Positions 50,701-59,415 of a stretch of 64,000 nucleotides of DNA are shown piece after piece. The number at the start of each line of letters is the position of its first letter. Position 1 is the stretch's first letter. Source of the stretch: Paracyclopina nana (lineage: Eukaryota > Arthropoda > Copepoda > Cyclopoida > Cyclopettidae); the NCBI GenBank assembly GCA_019096065.1, contig JAGUCH010000007.1, positions 642,501 through 706,500 of the forward strand. Direction: 5' to 3'. The position numbers were made by a program, and so were the translations under genes. The notes beneath the pieces are model-generated. The model did no database searches. It saw only the letters and a list, made by a program, of their open reading frames with translations, and had not been told where the DNA came from.

Positions 50701-51431
50701 AGCTGCCTGTACACGTCTGCTTTGAGGCTGTTGCTGATGTCGGCCTCCTTGAGCAGCTCCTCGTACAGATCCTTGGCCTTGTGCGACTCCCCGCGCACTT
50801 CGTGCACATGGGCCACGTGGAACTTGATCTCGGCAGGGGAAAAGGTGCAGGGCACGGAGGCGTCACACAGGGCCATGTTGAAGTGCCTCAAGCTTATCGT
50901 GTAGTCGCCGTTGATCTTGGCCATCACGCCCAGCCTCAAGTGGACCTCGTTGGCCCTCTCGAAGGCCGGGTACAAATACAGGAGGTCGTGGAAGGCTTTG
51001 TTGGCCATCAGGAACGAGTTGTAGTGGAAGTACACCAAGCCCAGCCCGTAGAGCAGACAGGCGTCCAGCTTCTTGCTCGACTTGCTCGTCATCCGCATGA
51101 ATTTCTGGTAGGCCGACAGGGCCTTGCTGTAGTCTTCGAGGAGCAAATGCAGGTGGCCGAGCTTGCAGTAAATTTTGGGGTCAACGTCCGCGAGGTTGGC
51201 GGCCGCCGCCACGGCCGATCTGGAGCCTCGCTCCGCTTCCTCCTGGTGAGCTTTTGCTCTGGCTCGTTCACGCGTGCGGACGATGACCCTCTCGAGGTAG
51301 TTGATGGCCTTTAGCACGACGGCCTTCTTGCGGGCGTTCGCCTCGTCGGACATGTTCAAGAAGCCAAACTGCTTGGCGTCGAGGTCCGAGAGGACCTGGA
51401 GGTCGCCTATGGTGAGGGTCACTTGCTCCAT
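47796..51431 (-). CDS. KDM6A: UTX / KDM6A H3K27 demethylase with TPR array, single exon
   Basis: H3K27me2/3 demethylase of the COMPASS-like MLL3/4 complexes. One uninterrupted ORF of 1211 codons. The TPR array spans residues about 85-395 ([58 protein letters not shown]). A Pro/Gln-rich linker follows with a polyQ tract near residues 514-532. The JmjC domain (about 790-1000) has H-x-E in SPSHQESF (about 876/878) and distal His in CVHWTQ (about 955). The zinc domain is [15 protein letters not shown]. The 2-oxoglutarate-side Thr of UTX (RTPGHQE) is Ser here. The tail is Ala/Ser-rich. Animal UTX genes normally have many introns, so a single 3.6 kb exon is odd, and its catalytic domain is the more divergent of the pair. 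Confidence 0.93.
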   Translation of the reverse strand: [1211 protein letters not shown]

Positions 51432-52460
51432 GGTGAGTGGGGCCTCTGATTTTTTGCTTTGGCCTCGATTTGTGCACCGTAACTAAGGCTGGCCTGGAGC
51501 AGCAATGCCCATGATGTTTTTTGTACGACTAAACACTAACACTGTGTGCGAGTGCGTGCTGGTGCTGCGATGCAATGCAGCTCGAGGGACGGAACGGAGG
51601 AAGGCTGGCGAGGGCAAACGCGTAGCTGCTGCGCCTGTAGCAGCGGGAGGAAGTGCTGCCACAGCGCTACCAGCTACTTTCACTCGGCAAAAACGGCCTT
51701 CGAATCGACTTTCTTCGAGCACTCAATTCAACCAAAAGTCGCACTCGGTTCACAGATTATGCCCGAAAATGGGGACATCTTCAATTTTTCCAGTTGGGGT
51801 GGAACTCGATTGGGAAGCGTCCAAAGTGACGTTCTGGTCACGATTTGGGGGGAAAGATGGCCGGGCTGCTTGGCTTCGTGTCCGTCCGGCCCGACCCGAG
51901 GGATCGAAGGAAAAACTGGCTCGTTCATCGATTGGCCGGTGGGACGCCAGGACTGCCTCGTGCCGGCCCATCTCTCCATGCATTCGCGTTGATGAACGAT
52001 AACAGAAACGAGGGCAACGCGAGAGCGCGCCCTCCTTTTTTGCTCGTTTCCTTTCTTTCTCAGCCGTCACCCGCTCGTCCGGCTCCTCGAAGAATGAAGA
52101 AGAACGGAGCTCAGCATTAGCGTCATCTCGCGCGAACGACGCCGCCAAACGTAGGAGTTTCCCGTAGCATGACGCCACGGATGATGATGCCCACGCTGCT
52201 CTGTCCTCCGTCGATTTGACGGAAAAATCTCATCATCAGCTGATGGTCGTTTGTTGATAATATTAAATGCACTTGACGCACTTTTGACGCTGACGAAAAA
52301 CGACCGCATCTCAATGAATTTTATTTCTCGCGAAACGAGCGGGTGACAAATGACAGAATTACTAAAATGGCTAAACCACAACGTCCGCGCGTTTTACGAA
52401 AAAATGTTCAAACAGACCATCGAGTGGAACGTAAAATTGCCGCAGTCATCGATTGGCAAC
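51432..52460. other. Divergent UTX / Ig-Kunitz promoter region
   Basis: 1.03 kb, less AT-rich than other intergenic DNA and with many CpGs around 51500-52150. It should hold the UTX 5' UTR and promoter. Overlapping ORFs on both strands here show no recognisable homology and probably reflect composition. Confidence 0.45.
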
Positions 52461-53667
52461 ATGGCCAAGTGGATCTTTTGCACGATTGTGGTCCTTGCAA
52501 GCATGTTGGCCCTTGATTCCGCTTATGGTAGAAGATCGCCAAGGCCACGTGCGAATTCTCGCGACGACGACGAGGAGAATTACGTCGCGACCTTGGCTCA
52601 TTTTGACAGCTCGGGCCAACGCGTGGTGGTGTGCCTTGGCGGTCGCGAAATCGGCCAACGCTTCTACTTTTCCGTGCGGTTCCACGCGCGGCCGCGACCT
52701 TTTCGTCTGCATTGGGTTGCGCAAAACAATGCAAGAAGAACCGTCACCATATACGAGAACGAGAGCTACGACGGGTACAAGTCATATCCTCTCGAGGAGG
52801 TAGTTCACTTTATTAAAGGTCATCGTCGATTCATTCATGATGGATCTTTAGGACCTCAATGGCTATTCAGCCTCGTTACGCATTGACAGCCTGTCCAAGC
52901 ATGACATTGACGTAGCGGACAATTATAAGCTCATTGTTGAAAATGCTGCAGGCCTCTCAGAGTTTTTAGTCAGCATTTCTTCCAATCGTTCATGCGAGGA
53001 AGCGAATGAGGAAAAAAGTGTATTGCAATACAGCTGCGATTTGAGGCGAGATCGGCACTGCCGATGCAATTCGGAAAACAAGGAGGAATGCTGCAGCGCT
53101 GATCCACTCTACGAAGGTCCGTCCATATGCGAGGAATGCATCGAAAGATCGGATCGTGATGATTGCAAGTTTTGCGATGCCTCGCATGACGAATGCATGA
53201 TGTTGGCTTCAAGGAGCGCTAGTTTGACAGGCAGGACCATTTGTCGAGAATTAAAAGTAGGCTGTCCCCCTAAAAGCTGTTCTCGTCCGTTTGCAGATGC
53301 CTGCACTTTGCCCAAAGTGATAGGAAAATGCAGGGCTGCCATCCCACGTTGGTACTTTGACGGCGAGAGCCAAGAGTGCGAGCAGTTTTATTACGGAGGC
53401 TGCGATGGCAATGCGAATAATTTCGAAACAAAAGAAGATTGTGATGCTAAATGCTCAGTTGCTCTCACGAGAAATGCAAAGAACAACGCTGCATCAAGTG
53501 ACAGCGCTGAAGCCAAGGTCACTCAAGTACTCTTGAGAGGCTGCCTGGAATTGGGAGCTTCCCTATTGGAGTACTTCCAGCCTAATGGAGAAAAGAGAGC
53601 TTCTCGCCAACGCAACGATGTTGCAACAGAGATGAAAGAGCTAAGAACGACAACGTGTGAAAAGTAG
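52461..53667 (+). CDS. Secreted Ig-like / cysteine-rich / Kunitz protease-inhibitor protein
   Basis: Exons 52461-52799 and 52852-53667 (52 bp intron) give 384 aa. The start at 52461 gives a clean signal peptide (MAKWIFCTIVVLASMLALDSAYG); an in-frame ATG at 52350 would bury it. An Ig-like domain (about residues 40-145) ends in YSASLRIDSLSKHDIDVADN and YKLIVENAAG. A cysteine-rich block follows (CDLRRDRHCRCNSENKEECC, CEECIERSDRDDCKFC). Then comes a Kunitz domain (CTLPKVIGKCRAAIPRWYFD, QFYYGGCDGNANNFETKEDC) with all six cysteines. Arg follows the second cysteine at P1, predicting trypsin-like targets. The layout recalls WFIKKN-type proteins, but the WAP and NTR domains are absent. No orthologue named. 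Confidence 0.85.
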
Positions 53668-54174
53668 CACTTCACTACATCTCTAATAATTGCTCTAAGG
53701 AACCAATCAATCATCAAGAACCATTCGAGCGGTAATTTAAAATTGTCTTCTCCTCACAGCAAAGAGCTTTTTATGAAGGCTGCACTTCTGAAAACATGAA
53801 TTATTAGAAACCAAATGACGCATTTTACCCGAAATTCAAATATCTTAGCAATCTGCGCATCTCCCGTAATAAAATCCAATTACATTCATGCTAACATTTA
53901 AAATGTGATATAAGCTCTTTGTCTGAAAAATTGAGAGGCCGAAAGAACTCGCAAAGGTTGTGACACATCAACGGTCATATATTCGAATTAATGCCACTTC
54001 GTGCAATATTTGATCAACAGAGTAACCAAATACATAAATTAGTAAAGATTTTACCGCGACACTTGGCCAAATTGCTGCAGCTGGTAACACATTTACACGC
54101 ACACACGTCTATGAAACTTTTCAGCATTGATGTGTATATCACAAGCGTCATGGCAAAGCAGTTATGATCTGTGT
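53668..54174. other. Intergenic between convergent Ig-Kunitz and STT3A genes
   Basis: 507 bp, AT-rich, containing both 3' UTRs. AATAAA at about 53868 fits the plus-strand gene. Nothing else seen. Confidence 0.5.
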
Positions 54175-57100
54175 TTAGACACCCCGATTGGGGTAGTCTT
54201 TGACTTTGTAAATGCGAACAATCCAATGCTCGGATGTGTAAGCTTCTTCTAGAACATCAAGCTCGAAGTCCTTGTTGCCAATCTCAGCATTGCGCACACG
54301 ATCGTAACCATTGGGCTTGCCTACATAAAAAGGCCATTATTCTCTTGATTATACGTTACATTAATGCTACAATGCTTACCTCCTTCTGTAAGAACCTGAC
54401 CGAATCTGTAGTAGCACATTTTGTACATGAGTGAATTGAGCATAGTTTGACTACCCTCGGCATCAACCCGGAATTCGCCAGATGGTGTGTAGTAATCCCA
54501 CTCTTTGATATGCTTTCCCTCCGGAGTACTTCCACCGATTCTCACCATCCACAGAAATTTGTTGATATCTGCAAGAAAAATGGAATTCTCAAAACCACTT
54601 ATTACAAGGAAAAATTCAAGATGCTACCATCAGAGGAATATCCAATGAGGCCACCAAAAATGACAAGGACATAATCGACATCCAATTCTTTCATGATTTC
54701 GTAGGCGTGCTCTTCGTTGGAAGCCATAGCTTGGCCAACTCTAGAAATGTGCGTGTTGTTCCACGTGTTGTTGTCCACCAGTATGGTACGATTGGCCATG
54801 GCAGTGATTTGGTACCCATAGTCCCACCAGGACATGATTTTGGCATCCTCGGCCGTATTCATGCGTAGCCACCAATAAGCTTCGCGAAAATCGTCAAAAA
54901 TGATGCGAGAGCCATCGTGGGAGCGAGCTGAACATAAACATTGATAAATAAATCGCGAAATGACCGCGCGTCAATTTTATTTATTACTTACCAGAAAGAA
55001 CAATGCTGGGTGAGCTGTAGGCCTCAGACGTGGCCCAAACGCAGTGAAGTGCGTATGTCACGAGGAACAGCGAGACCAAAGCCACGAAGAACATGGCCAC
55101 GTATTCCCTGGTCGTGGTGTCAGCAGGTGAGGTGACTTTTCCCTTTGGCTTCTTGTCCATTTTCTGCTGTGACACTTGGGAATTCAAGAGGCCACCGGTG
55201 ATGGTGCTCAAGTCCAGGTACTGCATGTAGGTGGACAACGAGGCTGAGATGGCAATGCCACCCATAATGCACATGACAGGGGCAAGGACAAGCATCAAGC
55301 GAACCATGACACCAGCAAAGTAGACCGACGTCACTCCATAGAGAATGATGAAAATGATGTGGTCAGTGAGGTTGGAGAAGCAGTAGTAGAGACCAGCGGG
55401 GAATAAAATGGTGAGGATTTGGAGATCAAAGTAAAATGAAGACCAGGAAGTGGGCTGATGCTCAGACACTGAGGCAATGATGGGGATGTTGTTTTTCGCA
55501 TAGGATGGGTCCAACAGCGAGTAGAATCTACCAGTCCATGGGGCTACCTTGCCTGACAAGGTCAGGACAGCGAAGCCGGCTACCACAATGGAGGCCACAC
55601 CAATGGCCAAGGCTTTGAAAAGGGCATTGAAATGCTCCCTAGTCATGCTTGCCCTCAAGTAGTCGATGAAGCTGACGATTTGGCACAAGCCAAAAACTCC
55701 CAAAGCCTATCATGCAAAATAGAAAATTAACCAATATCCATAGAAGAATTTATAAGATTTTTGCACAAGATACACTTGTTCACTCATATAATTACAGACC
55801 TCAAAATAGAAAATAACCAATATCCATAGAAGAATTTATCAGATTTTTGCACAAGATATACTTGTTCCCTCATATAATTACAGACCTCGCAGACTCGGGC
55901 TAGTAAAGCTGTATACTCGAGTTTTCCCATTTTAAAATTCTCTCTCAGCTCTTTAACGGCCCTACTTTATGATCCCCAGCTTATAATATCTATTTTTATA
56001 AGTAAACAATTTATAAAACAAGCTAATAAAATAGCTGAGCAAATTTTGTAAAGTAAAAATCGAGTGGCATTTTTGCGGGCTCGAGCTTGCGAGAGCCAAG
56101 TAATGCTACGAGATTAAAGATTAAAAGATGTGTTAGATCAAGTTTTGTCTGGTATCTCTGAAAGAGACTCTGCTACTAAGCTGAGCTAAGCTTAGTAGTA
56201 GAGCACAAATGTCATTGTTAAAACAAATTTTACCAACAATTCTAAATAAATCAGTAGCTCAGTCAGTAGAGCGTCGGACTCCTAAGCTAGATGATCAGTG
56301 TTCGATCCTCCTACAAGGCATTTTTTCTCCTTTTTTCTGCAATGGGATTTACTTCTTGGACAATATCATGGTCTCTGGTCAAACAGAGGAGCAACACACC
56401 TTATAAAATACTTTATAATGCGTGTCACTTGATAAAGTAAAGCGTCAGAGCCTTTATACATGTGTAGTTATATGTCTGAGACGAATTGGTAAACTGAATT
56501 ATACATGCGAAAATTGCTTTCCATCATATAAAATAAAATTTCCGGCGACCATCACTACATAAGATTTAAAAAAAACCAGCTCCTGCCTAAACCATTAGTT
56601 ATTTTGAAAAAAATATTGCTTTTATGACCCCCTCTAAAATTGTAAGTTTTAGGAAACCAAGCAATTTCTGGGAAACAGTTCATTTTATGCGATCTGTGTC
56701 AATTGCAAAAAGTATAGTAGAGGTTAGTACCAGAGACTAGTCTCTGGTTAGTACATCTATTTAATACCAAAATCAGCGGATATCTAATGAGCAGAGGATT
56801 CTTGCTAAGTGTGATTTATATAATTTTTTCTGCAGATTCAAATTTTAAGGTGGGTCTATTTTGTACATTTTTCTAAAAAATCCGCTAGTGAAGGAGAAGA
56901 AGTTTTTCAAATTCTTATGCAGTCTCAAATAGGAAGTCTCCACTTGAAATTTAACCATAAATTCATGTCAGCCTGCACTTTTACTTGACCTAGTGATTCA
57001 GATAAATTCGTTCAATAGCGAATTTGCTAGGACCTCAACTAGCAAATAGAGGCTCAAATCAATTTAACGGCATTAATTAAAGGCAGCAGCCACTGTATAC

Positions 57101-58361
57101 GCGATTTTCTTAAAAGAGACCGCTAGAGCTCATTTTCAGCTGACGCACCCTGTACACTTAATATTGTCAAGAAAACTTGAGACATAAAAATGTCCGAACG
57201 GTAAACTGAATTGAATGACGAGGAAATCGTATTACATAAAAATATCAGCTATTAGCACCGCCAGAATTGAGAGGTCAAGTGCTTTCTGAAAATACGTAAG
57301 TTTGAGCGAAGTCAATTTCCAAGAGAATGCAGTGGAAATGTTCTCTTGACAACTGATTCGATGCAAAAAGTCACTCAAAAGTGTGCGTTATTCTCTTTCA
57401 TAGATTTAATGGAAATAACGCTTACCATCATGTGCTCCGATGTTTGCACTGGTTGGAATCCAACGAATGAGATTTGCATGCTGAGCATTGTGCCAAGGCA
57501 GTACACAATTGAATACGCTACATACACTTTGTGGTTGAACCTGCCACAAATCATCAGTGTGAAGACATGCATGGGGATCAGGTTGATGAGGAACACATAT
57601 CCACCCCAAGAAGAAACCTTTGAAACGTCGTCAATAATTAGGATGTTTTCAACATGATCTACAGCATCAGCTCACCATGTAAAAGTAGGCGACTGCACAA
57701 AGGGCGGCCCAATAAATTTGCCCCGTTTTCACACTCTTGATCCATAAGTAGTAGGTGAAGAGCATGCAGAATATGGCAATGCCCTCGTTGTCGTACGACC
57801 CGGCCACAGACCGAGAAATGTAGCCAGGCACGATGGCAATCATGCAGGCTGCAACCAGGCCAGCTCCTTTGGAGTACAGCTCGGTTGTCAGGGCATACGT
57901 GACTAAAACTGTCAAGGAGGAGAAAAACGGGGCCAAAAAGACACACACGTTGCGGACTTCAATGGTGAGATGGAAAAAGTTGAGGAGATGGTAGATGACA
58001 GCGGAGGTGACCATGAGACCAGGATAAATGGTGCCACCTATGATTCGGCCAAGGGGATACCAAGCACGATCATCGAACCAGTTGTGAAACTGGTAAAATC
58101 CCTCCTCAGCCAGATACTTTGTTGTGCGGTAGTTGAAGTAGGGATCGAACTCGTGAATCATCACCTCATAGCGAAGGACCGAGAAAAGTCTCACGGAGAA
58201 GGCTGTGAAATGGATTTTGAACCAAAATGAAAAACCGGCAACCTTTTCGGCCAAGTTGAAGACTCACCTAAAATTGCTGCAATGGAAAGAATGACAAGTT
58301 TGAGGAGAAATTCTTGCTTCTCCACATTGAACCTGGCCCACAAAGTTTTGGTCCCCGACAT
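54175..58361 (-). CDS. STT3A: Oligosaccharyltransferase catalytic subunit STT3A
   Basis: Catalytic subunit of the ER N-glycosylation complex. Exons 58361-58268, 58202-57676, 57617-57426, 55706-54992, 54927-54628, 54568-54380 and 54320-54175 give 720 aa (human 705), all phases consistent. Multiple membrane segments lie in the first ~470 residues. The first luminal DxD-type site [12 protein letters not shown], the [15 protein letters not shown] loop, [13 protein letters not shown], the diagnostic WWDYGYQI acceptor-sequon motif and the [10 protein letters not shown] glycosylation site are all present. The short C-terminus and N-terminal [11 protein letters not shown] favour STT3A over STT3B. Intron 3 (55707-57425) is 1.7 kb and filled with repeats. 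Confidence 0.96.
55720..55888 (+). repeat. Tandem duplication of an ~85 bp segment in an STT3A intron
   Basis: AAAATAGAAAATTAACCAATAT.. to ..ATATAATTACAGACCTC occurs twice in direct succession (about 55717-55803 and 55803-55888) with a few differences. It abuts the STT3A exon 4 acceptor. Confidence 0.85.
55868..57300. repeat. Fragments of the palindromic repeat family found in the BRM intron
   Basis: ACAGACCTCGCAGACTCGGGCTAG, CCCATTTTAAAATTCTC.. and TTTATGATCCCCAGC (55885-55985) match modules at 62270-62370 and 63140-63300. TAAACTGAATTATACATGCG and AATTGCTTTCCATCATATAAA (56485-56530) are the reverse complement of 62385-62430. GACGAGGAAATCGTATTACA (57216-57235) recurs at 63880. These are several broken pieces and not one element. 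No ORF. Confidence 0.6.
56250..56320 (+). other. tRNA-like sequence (probable tRNA pseudogene or SINE head)
   Basis: TAGCTCAGTCAGTAGAGCG is a good A box with a paired D stem, and GTTCGATCC a good B box. The acceptor, anticodon and T stems do not pair well, so this is not called as a functional tRNA. Confidence 0.4.
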
Positions 58362-58884
58362 GATGAAGAGGCTGTCGAGAACGAATTTTTGCCGGCTGCT
58401 TCTCCACAAAAATTCCTTCTTGTGATTTTGTTTATCCTTCCCTTAATTCGATTCAAGTCAATCTGCTGCCAACTCGATAGCAAAAATCAAGAGGTTCGAA
58501 TATGCAAAGTTTTTTTTAATTGAAATTTCGCAAAATTAGCCAAGACAGCAAATATTTACTAATTTGTTGGCATTAAGTGAATTTTAAGTGACATCTCAAT
58601 CGCAGAATATTAAATTAGAAACCATATTTATCTTGGCTCGCTCCATCAAATTTACGTGGCAAAAGAAAATTCGGAAGAATCGATTTGTTCGCGAAACCTC
58701 CGCATTCAAAACAACTCGCCTCGAGCAGCGTTACCAAAGTTGGCGTGCCTACAAAAATTGCCTCTTTTTGGCTGTTTTCATCAATTTTTGACTTTTTTCG
58801 ACGCTGTACAGCTCAAATGCTGTTCTCTACCCGGCCGCTTTGTGCTTGCAGAGCTCTGAGCAGTGAGCTGTAGTGTTTACGAAG
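58362..58884. promoter_or_regulatory. Divergent STT3A / BRM promoter region
   Basis: 523 bp of unique sequence upstream of STT3A. Together with the adjacent MITE (58885-59374) and 41 bp it separates the two start codons by 1054 bp. No core elements could be assigned. Confidence 0.45.
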
Positions 58885-59374
58885 TAGTGATGGAACGAGC
58901 CGGAAATTTTCAGCTTGATCAAGCTTCAAGCTTTTAGAAATGTGTTCGAGCGATCCCAAGCTTTTGAAAATTATTATCAAGCTTTTTCAAGCTCGAAATT
59001 TCACATTTCAAGCTTTTTTCAAGTTTTTCACTTTTTTAGTATTTTGACATAAAAAATGGCAATTAGTCACCAGATTTGACAAAATTACCCAAAAGCGCAA
59101 ATAAAGACAGAAATAGCTTTAACTTTGATTAAGTCCTTCACTCCCTCAAGTATTTGCTAATTTTAGAATTTGCCCTTTTTTGTTTTGATAAAAAATGGAT
59201 AAAGTTTTGAAATTTTTTGGCGTCAAGCTTTTTCAAGCTTTGTATTTTTTGGGTTCAAGGTTTTTCAAGCTTTTCAAAATTTGGTTCGAGCTATCCCAAG
59301 CTTTTTGCTTATGTAGCTCAAGCTGGGTTTTAGCTTCAAGCTTTCAAGCCAAGCTGAAACTCGTTCCATCACTA
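58885..59374. mobile_element. Non-autonomous hAT-like MITE, copy 2
   Basis: 490 bp element with the same TAGTGATGGAACGAG..CTCGTTCCATCACTA ends and the same interior as 10682-11162. It is flanked by an exact 8 bp target duplication TTACGAAG (58877-58884 and 59375-59382). It ends 41 bp before the BRM ATG, so it lies in the BRM 5' UTR or core promoter. Confidence 0.92.
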
Positions 59375-59415
59375 TTACGAAGCTGCTTGTCTGACACAGC
59401 GGTGAGAAAAGTGGA

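Noticed and set aside
48165..51314. Long plus-strand ORFs (238 and 308 codons) opposite UTX
   Set aside because: Mirror frames of a GC-rich coding exon; the minus strand carries the TPR and JmjC motifs.
52350..52460. Upstream in-frame start of the Ig-Kunitz gene
   Set aside because: It would place 37 residues before a clean signal peptide; the ATG at 52461 is the better start.
56250..56320. Functional tRNA gene
   Set aside because: A and B boxes are good but acceptor and T stems do not pair; kept only as tRNA-like.
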